Source: an uncultured Rhodobacter sp. (lineage in GTDB: Bacteria > Pseudomonadota > Alphaproteobacteria > Rhodobacterales > Rhodobacteraceae). From it: a stretch of DNA of 64,000 bases. A program made the position numbers and the translations under genes. Under the pieces are notes generated by a model. It was given only the letters and a program-made list of their open reading frames with translations, did not search any database and was not told where the DNA came from. Position 1 is the first letter of the stretch. Each line of letters opens with the position of its first letter. The DNA is taken from assembly GCA_945952585.1 (NCBI GenBank), contig CAMFII010000004.1:62001-126000 (forward strand), in the 5' to 3' direction. Of this stretch, positions 52,437-61,783 are shown one piece after another.

Positions 52437-53750
52437 ATGCCCGTTTTCCTGAACGCCGCCGATCCCGGCTTCGAAGCCGCCTTTGCCGCCTTGCTGTCGG
52501 CCAAGCGCGAAGAGGCCGAGGATGTCGATGCCGCCGTCGCCGCGATCATCGCGGATGTGCGGGCGCGGGGCGACGCCGCGGTTCTGGAACTGACGGCCCG
52601 CTTCGACCGGCTGGACCTTGCGCCCGACGCCATGGCCTTCTCCGAGGCCGAGATCGCGGCCGAGATTGCGCGCGTCAGCCCCGAGGATCGCGCGGCGCTG
52701 GAACTCGCCGCCGACCGCATCCGCACCTATCACGAACGCCAGGTGCCGCCCGATGCCCGCTGGACCGACGAGGCGGGCGCAAGCCTTGGCTGGCGCTGGA
52801 CGCCGGTTTCTGCGGCGGGGCTCTACGTTCCGGGCGGGCTTGCGTCCTACCCGTCCTCGGTCCTGATGAATGCCATCCCGGCCAAGGTCGCCGGAGTCGA
52901 ACGGCTGGTGATCTGCTGTCCGACGCCGGGGGGCGTGGTCAATCCGCTGGTGCTGCTGGCGGCCCGGCTCGCGGGGGTCGATCAGGTCTACCGCATCGGC
53001 GGCGCGCAGGCGGTCGCGGCGCTCGCCTATGGCACCGACACGATCCGGCCCGTCGACAAGATCACCGGCCCCGGCAACGCCTATGTCGCTGCGGCCAAGC
53101 GGAGGGTCTTCGGCCGCGTCGGCATCGACATGATTGCGGGTCCGTCCGAGATCCTGATCATCGCCGACCGCGACAACGATCCCGACTGGCTGGCGCTCGA
53201 CCTGTTGAGCCAGGCCGAACATGACGAGAGCGCGCAGGCCATCCTTGTCACCGACGACGCCGCCTTTGGTCGCGCGGTGGCAGAGGCGGTGGAAAAACGG
53301 CTGCAAACGCTGGAACGTCGCGCCATCGCCGGGGCAAGCTGGGCGCAAAACGGCGCCGTGATCGTGACCCGCGACCTGTCCGAAGCCGCGCGGCTTTCGA
53401 ACCGCGTCGCCCCCGAGCATCTGGAGCTTTGCACCGCCGATCCCGAGGCGCTGGCAGAGGAAATCACCCATGCCGGCGCCATTTTCCTTGGCGCATGGAC
53501 ACCGGAAGCGATCGGCGATTATGTGGGCGGGCCGAACCATGTCCTGCCCACGGCCCGGTCGGCGCGGTTTTCTAGCGGATTGTCGGTGATGGATTTCCTC
53601 AAGCGCACGACCCTTGCCCGGATGACCCCGGAGGCCCTGACCGCCATCGGCCCGGCGGCAGAGCGGCTGGCGATTTCGGAAAGCCTTCAGGCGCATGGCC
53701 TGTCGGTGCGCGCGCGGCTTGACCGGCTGAACGGTGGAGACGCCGCATGA
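52437..53750 (+). CDS. hisD: Histidinol dehydrogenase
   Basis: This 437-residue enzyme has the hallmarks PGGLASYPSSVLMNAIPAKV, the segment GPGNAYVAAAKR, PSEILIIADRDNDPDW and LSQAEHDESAQAILV, with zinc ligands at Gln, His and His. It performs the last two steps of histidine synthesis. It overlaps UPF0262 by four bases, the usual pairing in Rhodobacterales. Confidence 0.95.
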   Translation: MPVFLNAADPGFEAAFAALLSAKREEAEDVDAAVAAIIADVRARGDAAVLELTARFDRLDLAPDAMAFSEAEIAAEIARVSPEDRAALELAADRIRTYHERQVPPDARWTDEAGASLGWRWTPVSAAGLYVPGGLASYPSSVLMNAIPAKVAGVERLVICCPTPGGVVNPLVLLAARLAGVDQVYRIGGAQAVAALAYGTDTIRPVDKITGPGNAYVAAAKRRVFGRVGIDMIAGPSEILIIADRDNDPDWLALDLLSQAEHDESAQAILVTDDAAFGRAVAEAVEKRLQTLERRAIAGASWAQNGAVIVTRDLSEAARLSNRVAPEHLELCTADPEALAEEITHAGAIFLGAWTPEAIGDYVGGPNHVLPTARSARFSSGLSVMDFLKRTTLARMTPEALTAIGPAAERLAISESLQAHGLSVRARLDRLNGGDAA

Positions 53751-54226
53751 CCAACCGCATCTGCCACATCGACATCGACGAGAAGGGGCTGGCCGCCCCG
53801 ACCCCCGAGATCGAGCAGGAGCGCCGCGTGGCGATCTTCGACCTGCTCGAGGAAAACAGCTTCGGCCTTCCCGCGCGCCCCGACCGCCCGGTGCCCCCGG
53901 GACCCTACCGGCTGGCCCTAGCGATCCGCGACGGGCGGCTTGTCTTCGGCATCGCCACCGAGGCGGACGAGAAGGTGGGCGAATTCCACCTGTCGCTCGG
54001 GCCGTTCCGGCAGGTGGTCAAGGACTACTTCCAGATCTGCGAAAGCTATTTCGAGGCGGTCAAGAAGCTGCCTCCCAGCCAGATCGAGACGATCGACATG
54101 GCCCGGCGCGGTATCCACAACGAAGGCGCGCGCGTCCTGCAGGAGCGGCTCGAGGGCAAGGCCGAGGTCGATACCGACACGGCCAGACGCCTCTTCACCC
54201 TGATCTGCGTGCTGCACTGGGGCTGA
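53747..54226 (+). CDS. UPF0262 family protein
   Basis: This 159-residue protein matches UPF0262 in length, in its opening (MTNRICHIDIDEKGL) and in the VAIFDLLEENSFGLP segment. Its function is unknown. It sits between hisD and the phosphatase-like gene, with a four-base overlap to hisD, so it is part of that operon. Confidence 0.85.
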   Translation: MTNRICHIDIDEKGLAAPTPEIEQERRVAIFDLLEENSFGLPARPDRPVPPGPYRLALAIRDGRLVFGIATEADEKVGEFHLSLGPFRQVVKDYFQICESYFEAVKKLPPSQIETIDMARRGIHNEGARVLQERLEGKAEVDTDTARRLFTLICVLHWG

Positions 54227-54228
54227 TC

Positions 54229-54702
54229 TTGGCCGAGAACTTTCCCAGTTCCGTCCTGTTCTGCTGCGACCACAACGCCGTGCGCTCGCCCATGGCCGAG
54301 GGGTTGATGAAGCAGCTCTACGGCCAGCGCGCCTATGTGCAGTCGGCGGGAGTGAAGAACGACATGGAGATCGACGGCTTTTCGGTCGCGGTCTGCAAGG
54401 AACTGGGCGTCGAGCTCAGCCGCCACCGGTCGCGCTCGTTCGAGGAGATGCGGGAATGGGGCGATGACCTGTCGCAGTTCGACCTCATCGTTGCCCTGTC
54501 GCCGGCGAGCCAGAGAACGGCGCTGGAGCTCACGCGGTTCCATCATCTGGACATAGAATACTGGCCGATCCTCGACCCGACCGGGCTGGGCGAGACCCGC
54601 GATGCCAAGCTTTCCGCTTATCGCCAGGCGCGCGACCAGATCCGGGACCGGATGATCGCCCGCTTTGGCCCGCCGACAAACCTGCCCGACCAGGAGAGCT
54701 GA
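54229..54702 (+). CDS. Low-molecular-weight protein tyrosine phosphatase-like
   Basis: This 157-residue protein has the C-x5-R phosphate loop (CDHNAVR, in LFCCDHNAVRSPMAEG) and DPTG as candidate general acid, as in LMW phosphatases and arsenate reductases. The start is the TTG at 54229 (LAENFP read as MAENFP); a CTG two codons earlier is less likely. It is two bases past UPF0262. Substrate unknown. Confidence 0.78.
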   Translation: MAENFPSSVLFCCDHNAVRSPMAEGLMKQLYGQRAYVQSAGVKNDMEIDGFSVAVCKELGVELSRHRSRSFEEMREWGDDLSQFDLIVALSPASQRTALELTRFHHLDIEYWPILDPTGLGETRDAKLSAYRQARDQIRDRMIARFGPPTNLPDQES

Positions 54703-54705
54703 GAC

Positions 54706-55122
54706 ATGACCACCGCATCCGACGCCGCCCGCGCCCTCATCCGGCGCTATTACGAGGCCTTCAACGCCGGCAATGCCCAAGGGATGCTCGATTGCCTTGC
54801 CGAGGATGTCGAGCACCGGGTGAACGAGGGCGGCATCCGCCGCGGAAAGGCGCGGTTCGCCGAATTCTGCTCGCATATGGGCGTCTCCTACCGCGAAGAG
54901 CTGAAGGACATCGAGATCTTCGCCAATGACGCAGGCACGCGCGGCGCCGCCGAATTCGTCGTCCATGGCACCTATCTGCAAACCGACCCCGGCCTGCCCG
55001 AGGCGAAGGGGCAAAGCTACATCCTGCCCGCCGGCGGCTTCTTCGAGATCCGCGATGGCCGGATCGCGCGGGTGACGACCTTCTACAATCTCAAGGACTG
55101 GGTCGATCAGGTCGCCGCATGA
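54706..55122 (+). CDS. SnoaL/NTF2-like protein
   Basis: This 138-residue protein has the cone-shaped NTF2-like fold pattern: YYEAFNAGNAQGMLDCLAED, then the strands FVVHGTYLQTDPGLP and FFEIRDGRIARVTTFYNL. Such proteins are ketosteroid-isomerase-like enzymes or binding proteins. It lies in the hisD-UPF0262-phosphatase run, four bases from the previous stop, and overlaps the GNAT gene. No substrate is suggested. Confidence 0.75.
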   Translation: MTTASDAARALIRRYYEAFNAGNAQGMLDCLAEDVEHRVNEGGIRRGKARFAEFCSHMGVSYREELKDIEIFANDAGTRGAAEFVVHGTYLQTDPGLPEAKGQSYILPAGGFFEIRDGRIARVTTFYNLKDWVDQVAA

Positions 55123-55706
55123 GCGTCGCGACCCGTGTCCTTAAGGGCTCCGAGATCGAGGCGGCGCTGGACGATGTCGCGCGGCTCAGGATCGCGGTCT
55201 TCCGCGACTGGCCCTATCTCTATGACGGCGATCTCGACTATGAACGCCGATACCTGCAGGTCTATCGTGACAGCCCCGGTACGGTTCTGGTCGGCGCCTT
55301 CGACGGCCCGCGCCTGATCGGCGCGGCGACGGGCACGCCGATGGAAGACCATGCCGAGGATTTTGCCGCTGCGTTTGCCGCCACCGGCCTGCCGCTGGAG
55401 ACCATTTTCTATTGCGCGGAATCCGTCCTTCTGCCGGACTATCGGGGCAGGGGGATCGGCCACCGCTTCTTCGACCTGCGCGAGGATCATGCCCGAGCGC
55501 TTGGCCGGTCGCATGTCGCCTTCTGCTCGGTCAGGCGACCTGATGACCACCCGGCAAAGCCGGTGGGAGCGCGCAGCAACGATGACTTCTGGCGCAAGCG
55601 CGGCTATGCGCCCATGCCGGGCGTCCTGGCAGAATTTTCATGGAAAGACATTGGCCTGGACGCGGAAACGAAGAAACCGCTGCAATTCTGGATCCGCGCA
55701 CTCTGA
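55119..55706 (+). CDS. GNAT-family acetyltransferase
   Basis: This 195-residue protein has the acetyl-CoA pyrophosphate loop in YRGRGIGHRFFD and the nearby strand FYCAESVLLPDY. It starts inside the stop of the SnoaL-like gene. Substrate is unknown. It ends one base before the convergent membrane protein gene. Confidence 0.8.
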   Translation: MSVATRVLKGSEIEAALDDVARLRIAVFRDWPYLYDGDLDYERRYLQVYRDSPGTVLVGAFDGPRLIGAATGTPMEDHAEDFAAAFAATGLPLETIFYCAESVLLPDYRGRGIGHRFFDLREDHARALGRSHVAFCSVRRPDDHPAKPVGARSNDDFWRKRGYAPMPGVLAEFSWKDIGLDAETKKPLQFWIRAL

Positions 55707-55707
55707 C

Positions 55708-56715
55708 TCAGAGCGTGGAAGAGGGTGCGGAGGACCGTGATCCCATACTCAGCAATGCCTTCATCACGAAGGTGACGACGACAAGCATCACAAGGAAGAT
55801 GACCAGCGTGAGCGTCGCGACCATCGCTGCATCTTTCGGCAATTGCGGCATCGGTGGGTCTAACAGCAGGAAAAGTGCACCGAAGGCGGCGATCGTCAGG
55901 AAGGTCGAGATCATCGTATAGCCGCCGGCGACGCCCCAGGCGAATTCCGGCGACATCGGTCGCCGTGCCCGCCGACCATAGTAGCTGCCGGTCAGGAAGC
56001 AGACCGCGACGGTCACGACCAATGATCCGGCATTCACGAACAGGAACCCGTTCCCGCCCTGACGCATGATGATGAACATCCCCACCCCAAGGATCGCACC
56101 GCCGATGATGTTCAGCAGGAACATTCGACCGATCATGGCAAGAACGCCCGGACCGGGCAGCGGCTCGGCGAACCCAGGATAGCTCGAGGGTTGCGGATGG
56201 GCGTAGCCGTGTGGCGAATGATAGATTTCGAGCGAAGCTTCCTGAACCTCGATCCGGGGCCGCGCCTTGACGTGCTGCCGTCGACCGACCCGCGCACCGA
56301 AGATCAGGCCGAAACGCCCTAGGATGGCGGTTGCCGAGAAGAAGATCGCCCCGCCCAGCAGCAGGCTGTCGCGCATCTCTGGATCGTCGAGCCCTGGCAA
56401 TCCGTCGATCCAGCCCACGGACTGGGCCTGGATCAACAGGACAAGAAGCGAGAGGAGCGCCGTTGCACTGGTCAGGATCGCCGTGCGCAGAATGAACAGC
56501 TCGCCCGGCACCTCGCCCGTCGTTTGCCCGATCAGCTTTCCGGCGCTGATCGAACCGGCAAGCTGGGCAAATCCAAGAATGGCAAGGAATGGCAACAGGC
56601 CGCTGACCTTCGCGTCGAGGAAAGCGATTGCCAGGGCCAGTCCGAAGAAGGCCAGGATCAGGGTCACGGCGAAAACGCCGAAGAAACGCAGAACAAGCGA
56701 ACCGATCGACGGCAT
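55708..56715 (-). CDS. Membrane protein with two similar halves
   Basis: This 335-residue protein starts at an ATG with a strong AAGGAGGT. It has about eight hydrophobic segments in two groups of four, separated by a hydrophilic linker with HSPHGYAHPQPSSYPGF. Each half has a hydrophobic start, a small-residue-rich segment (FAQLAGSISAGKLIG; VTVAVCFLTGSYYGRR), then a Pro-containing loop and two further segments, suggesting internal duplication. No family was recognised. Confidence 0.6.
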   Translation of the reverse strand: MPSIGSLVLRFFGVFAVTLILAFFGLALAIAFLDAKVSGLLPFLAILGFAQLAGSISAGKLIGQTTGEVPGELFILRTAILTSATALLSLLVLLIQAQSVGWIDGLPGLDDPEMRDSLLLGGAIFFSATAILGRFGLIFGARVGRRQHVKARPRIEVQEASLEIYHSPHGYAHPQPSSYPGFAEPLPGPGVLAMIGRMFLLNIIGGAILGVGMFIIMRQGGNGFLFVNAGSLVVTVAVCFLTGSYYGRRARRPMSPEFAWGVAGGYTMISTFLTIAAFGALFLLLDPPMPQLPKDAAMVATLTLVIFLVMLVVVTFVMKALLSMGSRSSAPSSTL

Positions 56716-56818
56716 GGTCGACCTCCTTCGGTCAATCCGCAACTTCAATCGACCAATACTTGCAGGCCGATCGGGCAGGGATAAGGCCGCATCCTGTCAG
56801 GAATTCGTCGGTGGGTCG

Positions 56819-57280
56819 CTATTCGGCCTCTGCCGCCTGCGATAGCCACAGGCTGAGGGTATCGGCGTCGCTCAGGCCGAATTCGATGTCACCGATCTGG
56901 ACGCCGCCTGCGCCATCGGGAACAAGGATCAGCCGGTCGCGCCATGCGCCCTCGGCCGATCCCAGAGGCCGGTATTCGATGGTCACGCTGCTTTCATCGA
57001 TCGCTTCGGGCAGGCAGCTTTCCGGCACGTCGGGAAACGCCGACAGGCGCAGGCCATCACCGAGCGGCGGCTTTTCGTCGGGATGATTGGCGGCAAACTG
57101 GTCGTTCGCCCGCCGGGCGGCGGCAACCGCCTCTTGCAGGGCAGGCGCCATCATCGCAACGGCTGCCGCCTCATCCGATTTCTGGACGGCCACGCAGTAG
57201 TCGGCGACGAGCATTTCAGACGTCCGCGCGGCGGCCCCAATGGGCCAGAGCAGAAGCATGGCGAGAAGGGGCAGGCGCAT
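56819..57280 (-). CDS. Small secreted protein, unrecognised
   Basis: The 153-residue product has a short signal peptide (PLLAMLLLWPIGAAA) and an acidic mature part with DYCVAVQKSDEAAAVAMM and VPESCLP, giving two Cys that may pair. The last strand-rich region (VQIGDIEFGLSDADT) suggests a small globular domain. It is upstream of the duplicated membrane protein gene in the same direction, with a 103-base gap. Function unknown. Confidence 0.6.
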   Translation of the reverse strand: MRLPLLAMLLLWPIGAAARTSEMLVADYCVAVQKSDEAAAVAMMAPALQEAVAAARRANDQFAANHPDEKPPLGDGLRLSAFPDVPESCLPEAIDESSVTIEYRPLGSAEGAWRDRLILVPDGAGGVQIGDIEFGLSDADTLSLWLSQAAEAE

Positions 57281-57474
57281 GAGGGCTCCGGACGCGGCTG
57301 AGCGACACTACGCAGAGGCCGGGCGGACGGGCAAGCGATCAGTGTCCTCGGCGACCCTTGCCGCCGACCACAAGGCGGCGAATGGCACGGGCCTTGAGGA
57401 GACTTTGGCGGAGGTCGCCTGAACATTTGCTTCCGAAGCCGGGCAAACTGAGGCTGTTGCGACCGAGATTCCCC

Positions 57475-57503
57475 TTGAAAAAGCCCGGTTTCAGGCGCAT
57501 GTA
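57475..57503 (+). promoter_or_regulatory. Possible infA promoter and leader hairpin
   Basis: TTGAAA and CATGTA lie 17 bases apart, about 50 bases before infA. A small stem CCCGCC/GGCGGG follows at 57514-57532 in the leader. The gap 57281-57474 shows no gene that I could support. Confidence 0.3.
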
Positions 57504-57552
57504 GCCCGACATTCCCGCCCGCTCGAGGCGGGTCTATGCATTTGGAGTGACC

Positions 57553-57771
57553 ATGGCCAAGGAAGACACGCTCGAATTCCCCGGTGTCGTGAAGGAACTC
57601 CTGCCGAACGCGACATTCAGGGTCGAGCTGGACAACGGCCATGAACTCATCGCGACGATGGCAGGCAAGATGCGGAAGAACCGCATCCGCGTTCTGGCAG
57701 GCGACAAGGTGCAGGTCGAGATGACCCCCTACGACCTGTCGAAGGGCCGCATCAACTACCGCTTCAAGTAA
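57553..57771 (+). CDS. infA: Translation initiation factor IF-1
   Basis: The 72-residue product is a complete S1-like fold: [19 protein letters not shown], then [33 protein letters not shown] and [13 protein letters not shown]. It binds the ribosomal A site during initiation. An upstream GTG at 57547 is not used by relatives. maf starts with the next base after the stop. Confidence 0.97.
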   Translation: MAKEDTLEFPGVVKELLPNATFRVELDNGHELIATMAGKMRKNRIRVLAGDKVQVEMTPYDLSKGRINYRFK

Positions 57772-58347
57772 GTGCGCCTGATCCTCGGATCGGGCAGCCC
57801 GCGCCGGAAGGAACTTCTGGCGCAGCTTGGGGTCGTGCCTGACGCGATCCTGCCCCCCGACATCGACGAAGACCCCCGCAAGGGCGAGCTGCCTCGCCCC
57901 TATTGCGAGCGCCTGGCGCGCGAAAAGGCCGAGGCCGTCGCGGCAGGCCCGGACGACATCGTCCTGTGCGCCGACACCACGGTCGCGCTTGGCCGTCGCA
58001 TCCTTGGCAAGCCCGCCGATGCCGGCGAGGCGGCTGCGTTCCTGACGCTCCTCGGCGGACGGCGGCACGAGGTCATCACCGCCGTCGCCCTGCGCCGGGG
58101 CGACCGCGTCTGGGAACGGGTCAGCGTCAGCACCGTCAAGATGAAGCGCTTGTCCGATGCCGAGCTGAACGCCTATCTCGCGGGCGGCGAATGGCAGGGC
58201 AAGGCCGGCGGCTATGCCATCCAGGGCGCGGCCGGGGCCTTCATCCCGTGGATTTCCGGCAGCTTCACCGGCATCGTTGGGCTGCCTCTATCCGAGACGG
58301 CGGCACTGTTGTCCGCGGCCGGCTACCCCGTCTGGAGGATCGCATGA
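57772..58347 (+). CDS. maf: Maf-like nucleotide pyrophosphatase
   Basis: The 191-residue protein begins at a GTG ([20 protein letters not shown]). It has the Maf motifs SGSPRR, ADTTVAL and [14 protein letters not shown]. Maf proteins hydrolyse non-canonical or modified nucleotides. It follows infA with no gap and overlaps the ribonuclease gene by four bases (ATGA). Confidence 0.92.
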   Translation: MRLILGSGSPRRKELLAQLGVVPDAILPPDIDEDPRKGELPRPYCERLAREKAEAVAAGPDDIVLCADTTVALGRRILGKPADAGEAAAFLTLLGGRRHEVITAVALRRGDRVWERVSVSTVKMKRLSDAELNAYLAGGEWQGKAGGYAIQGAAGAFIPWISGSFTGIVGLPLSETAALLSAAGYPVWRIA

Positions 58348-59387
58348 AGGGCCGCGTCGTCGCGCTCGACACGCTGCGCGGTCGCCCGGCCGCCGCATTG
58401 ATCGTCGATGGACGGCTCGAGGACCTCCTGATCGATGCCGATGAGCCGGGTTTTGCCCCTGGCGCCATCCTGCGGGGGATCGTCGACCGGCCGGTGAAAG
58501 GCCAGGGCGGCGTCTTCGTCCGCCTGCCCGAAGGGGGCTCGGGCTTCCTGCGGCAGGTTTCCGGCCTCGCGCCGGGGCAGGCGGTCCTGGTGCAGGTCAC
58601 CGGCCCCGCCGAGCCGGGCAAGGCCCTGCCGGTGACGACCCGCCTCCTGTTCAAGAGCCGCTACGCGATCCTGACGCCCGATGCGCCCGGGCTGAACATC
58701 TCGCGCCGCATCCATGACGAGGATCTGCGCGACAGCCTCGCTGCCTTGTCGCAGGCCGGCATGGAGGGCGCCGATCCGACGCTTGGCCTCATCCTGCGCT
58801 CGGCCGCGGCGCTTGCCGAGGAAGAGGAGATCGCCGAAGACATCGCCGCCATGCGGGATCTGGCCGAAGCGGTGCTTGCCGATACCGCCGGTCCGCCCGA
58901 GCTGCTGGTCGATGCCCCCGATGCCGCCGAGACCGCCTGGCGGGAATGGGCCGATCCGCAGCCCGACGAGGTTGCCGACGGCCCCGGCAGCTTTGCCGCC
59001 CATGGCGTCGAGGATCTGGTCTCTGCCCTGCTTGCGCCCCGCGTGGCGCTATCCGGCGGTGGGCACATGGTCATCGAACCCACCCGTGCCCTAATCGCAG
59101 TCGACGTGAACACCGGGCCCGACACCTCGCCTGCAGCCAGCCTCAAGGCCAACATCGCCGCCGCCCGCGACCTGCCGCGCCAGCTGCGCCTGCGCGGTCT
59201 TGGCGGGCAGGTGGTGATCGACTTCGCCCCGATGCCGAAGAAGGACCGCGCGACGCTGGAACAGGTCCTGCGCGCCGCGTTCAAGGGCGAGGCAGCGGAA
59301 ACCAGCCTCGCCGGCTGGACCACGCTCGGCCTCTACGAGCTGGTCCGCAAGCGCGACCGCCTGCCGTTGTCCGAGGTGCTGGCATGA
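58344..59387 (+). CDS. RNase E/G-family ribonuclease
   Basis: The 347-residue protein resembles RNase E/G: an N-terminal S1-like part ([20 protein letters not shown]) and the catalytic segment [15 protein letters not shown] with the magnesium-binding Asp, then [16 protein letters not shown] with the second Asp. It is much shorter than RNase E and lacks the long C-terminal scaffold, so it is a compact RNase G-like form. It is coupled to maf and yacG. Confidence 0.85.
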   Translation: MKGRVVALDTLRGRPAAALIVDGRLEDLLIDADEPGFAPGAILRGIVDRPVKGQGGVFVRLPEGGSGFLRQVSGLAPGQAVLVQVTGPAEPGKALPVTTRLLFKSRYAILTPDAPGLNISRRIHDEDLRDSLAALSQAGMEGADPTLGLILRSAAALAEEEEIAEDIAAMRDLAEAVLADTAGPPELLVDAPDAAETAWREWADPQPDEVADGPGSFAAHGVEDLVSALLAPRVALSGGGHMVIEPTRALIAVDVNTGPDTSPAASLKANIAAARDLPRQLRLRGLGGQVVIDFAPMPKKDRATLEQVLRAAFKGEAAETSLAGWTTLGLYELVRKRDRLPLSEVLA

Positions 59388-59563
59388 GCTGCCCGATCTG
59401 CGGCAAGGCCAGCGATCCGAAGTATCGCCCCTTCTGTTCGCGCCGCTGTGCCGATATCGACCTTGGCCGCTGGCTCAAGGGCTCCTACGTAATCCCTGGC
59501 GAGGCGCTGGAGGAAGAGGACGCGCCACCCGCCCGACCGCGGGACCCTGACGACCGCGACTGA
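59384..59563 (+). CDS. yacG: DNA gyrase inhibitor YacG (zinc protein)
   Basis: The 59-residue protein has the zinc site CPICGKAS and [13 protein letters not shown], followed by an acidic, Pro-rich tail. YacG binds GyrB in Escherichia coli. It overlaps the ribonuclease stop by four bases and closes the infA operon. Confidence 0.9.
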   Translation: MSCPICGKASDPKYRPFCSRRCADIDLGRWLKGSYVIPGEALEEEDAPPARPRDPDDRD

Positions 59564-59588
59564 TTGCGAGATTCTTGCACTCCCCCTC

Positions 59589-59615
59589 TGGACAGCCCCG
59601 CCCGCCTCGCATAAT
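59589..59615 (+). promoter_or_regulatory. Possible tRNA promoter
   Basis: TGGACA and CATAAT lie 15 bases apart, with the second element 36 bases before the tRNA. Confidence 0.35.
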
Positions 59616-59651
59616 ACCCGCCACACCCGGACGGAACACCGTCCAGACGGG

Positions 59652-59727
59652 GCCCAGATAGCTCAGTTGGTAGAGCAGCGGATTGAAAATCCGCGTGTCG
59701 CTGGTTCGATTCCGGCTCTGGGCACCA
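59652..59727 (+). tRNA. tRNA-Phe (anticodon GAA)
   Basis: A 76-base cloverleaf is complete: acceptor GCCCAGA paired with TCTGGGC, D-loop AGCTCAGTTGGTAGAGC, anticodon loop TTGAAAA with GAA, T-arm GGTTCGATTCC and an encoded CCA end. Confidence 0.97.
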
Positions 59728-59788
59728 CCCTTCCTTTCCCTTCCTCTTCATGACCAGCAGGCTAGTCCAGGCTGTCTGGGTTGATGAG

Positions 59789-59814
59789 GAAGAGGCCTAA
59801 GACCCCGCCTCTTC
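59789..59814. other. Hairpin between tRNA-Phe and hoxF
   Basis: GAAGAGGC pairs perfectly with GCCTCTTC across CTAAGACCCC. It may end the tRNA transcript or lie in the hox leader. No sigma-54 type element was recognised upstream of hoxF. Confidence 0.4.
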
Positions 59815-59857
59815 GCCTCAACTGGAATGTTGCTTCGCGCCGCTGCCGCGTGCCAGA

Positions 59858-61783
59858 GTGGACCTGGCGGGAGGCGCGGGCGGCGCGTCCGGGATTTCGT
59901 GGGCAGAACCAGTGGGAACGTCGCGTGACCAGGCTGGCTTGACGGAAGCAGGCATATCTGGCCGCGAGGGGCAGTCCGTTGCCGAGATTTGCGCAGCCCA
60001 TGGCGATGATCCCCACCGGATGATGGACATCCTGCGGGCGGTGCAGGACCGGTATCGCTGGATCTCTCCTGAAAGCCTTGAAAAGATTGCCGAATGCACC
60101 GGCTTGACCCGGATCCAGGTCGAGGGGGTGGCGAGCTTCTATTCTTTCTTTTCGCTTGTGCCCAAGGGCCGGGTGACAATCCGGCTTTGCGACGACATCG
60201 TCGACCGCTTCGCCGGCATGGAGGCGGTGGCCGCGGCCCTTGAAGAGTCGCTTAGCCTGCGCATGGGCGAAACATCGGCGGACGGGGCCTTTTCGCTCGA
60301 CACCACGCCCTGCATCGGGCTTTGCGATCAGGCGCCGGCGGCGATGATCAACGATGTGGTGGTGACGAACCTGACGCCCGACCGGGCGCGGGCCATCGCC
60401 ACCGCCCTTCGTGACGGGGGTGCGCCGGAAGAGGTGGCCGTGCCGGGCTTTGGGGCGATGTTGCCGCAGGAGCGGATCCGGCGCATGGTCGCCGGCAATG
60501 TGCGTCATGCCGGCGCCTGCCTGCTCGGTCCCGTTCCTGCAGAGGCGGGACTGCACCAGGCGCTCGACATGGCTCCGGCGCAGATCATCGATACGGTCGA
60601 GGCGAGTGGGCTGCGCGGCTGCGGCGGGGCAGGCTTCGTCACCGGGCGGAAATGGCGCATCGCCGCCGCCGAACCGGCCGGGCGCCGCTTCGTCATCTGC
60701 AATGCCGACGAGGGAGAGCCGGGCACCTTCAAGGACCGTGTGCTGCTGGTCGAGCGCCCGCACCTCCTGTTCGAGGGCATGACCATTGCGGCGCGTGCGA
60801 TCGGGGCGCGCGAAGGCATTCTCTATCTGCGCGGCGAGTATGTCTTTCTGCGTGACTACCTGCAGGGCGTGATCGACGAACGGCGCGCGAAGGGCCTGCT
60901 GGGGCTGGGGATCGCGGGCGTGCCGGGCTTCGATTTCGACCTGCGGATCCAGATGGGTGCGGGCGCCTACATCTGCGGCGAGGAAGGGGCGCTCATCTCT
61001 TCCTGCGAGGGGCTGCCGGGCGAGCCCAAGACCCGTCCGCCTTTCCCGGTCAACCGGGGGTATCTGGGCTTTCCGACCGTCGTGAACAATGTCGAGACCT
61101 TCTGCCACGCCGCGCGCATCCTCGACCGTGGGGCGGCGTGGTTCCATGCGATTGGGACCGAAGGCAGCCATGGCACCAAGCTGTTCAGCGTTTCGGGCGA
61201 TTGCCTCAATCCCGGCGTCTACGAGTTGCCCTACGGGCTGGAACTGGCCGAGTTGTTGCGCCTTGTCGGCGGCGAGGACGCGGCGGCGGTGCTGGTCGGT
61301 GGTCCGTCGGGAACGATGGTCGATCGCGCGAATTTCCACCGTCGGCTGACCTTCGACGATCTTGCCACGGGCGGGGCGGTCATCGTCTTTTCGCCGCGGC
61401 GGAATTTGCTTGAGATTGTCGAGTATTATCTTTCGTTCTTCGTCCACGAAAGCTGCGGCTACTGCACCCCGTGCCGGGTCGGGAACGTCTTCCTGCAACA
61501 GGCCATCGGCAAGTTCCGCAAGGGGCTGGCCAACCCCGAGGATGTGGACGCGCTTCGCGACCTGTCGCAGACGATCATCGAAACCAGTCGCTGCGGTCTG
61601 GGCCAGACCTCGCCCCGCCCGGTGCTGACCACGCTCGACAATTTCCCGCTGATCTACTCGGCGGTGGTCAAACCCTCGTCCGACCGCATCCGCGCCTCGT
61701 TCGACGTTCAGGCCGCCATCGACACGGCGCGCAAACTGGCCAAGCGGCGGTCCTACATCTTCGACAGGGATTTCAGCGAATGA
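59858..61783 (+). CDS. hoxF: NAD-linked hydrogenase diaphorase subunit HoxF
   Basis: This protein of about 640 residues fuses a NuoE-like [2Fe-2S] domain (about 40-190, with TPCIGLCDQAPAAMI) to a NuoF-like domain that binds FMN and NADH (GLRGCGGAGFVTGRKW near residue 250; NADEGEPGTFKDR) and a [4Fe-4S] site (ESCGYCTPCRVGN, near 530). It exchanges electrons between NAD(H) and the hydrogenase module. The start is uncertain: a GTG at 59858 is given, TTG 59938 is possible. hoxU overlaps its end. Confidence 0.9.
   Translation: MDLAGGAGGASGISWAEPVGTSRDQAGLTEAGISGREGQSVAEICAAHGDDPHRMMDILRAVQDRYRWISPESLEKIAECTGLTRIQVEGVASFYSFFSLVPKGRVTIRLCDDIVDRFAGMEAVAAALEESLSLRMGETSADGAFSLDTTPCIGLCDQAPAAMINDVVVTNLTPDRARAIATALRDGGAPEEVAVPGFGAMLPQERIRRMVAGNVRHAGACLLGPVPAEAGLHQALDMAPAQIIDTVEASGLRGCGGAGFVTGRKWRIAAAEPAGRRFVICNADEGEPGTFKDRVLLVERPHLLFEGMTIAARAIGAREGILYLRGEYVFLRDYLQGVIDERRAKGLLGLGIAGVPGFDFDLRIQMGAGAYICGEEGALISSCEGLPGEPKTRPPFPVNRGYLGFPTVVNNVETFCHAARILDRGAAWFHAIGTEGSHGTKLFSVSGDCLNPGVYELPYGLELAELLRLVGGEDAAAVLVGGPSGTMVDRANFHRRLTFDDLATGGAVIVFSPRRNLLEIVEYYLSFFVHESCGYCTPCRVGNVFLQQAIGKFRKGLANPEDVDALRDLSQTIIETSRCGLGQTSPRPVLTTLDNFPLIYSAVVKPSSDRIRASFDVQAAIDTARKLAKRRSYIFDRDFSE

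Noticed and set aside
59750-59857. Sigma-54 promoter for the hydrogenase operon
   Set aside because: TGG and TTGC elements occur near 59823 but the GG-to-GC distance is too short for the -24/-12 pattern.
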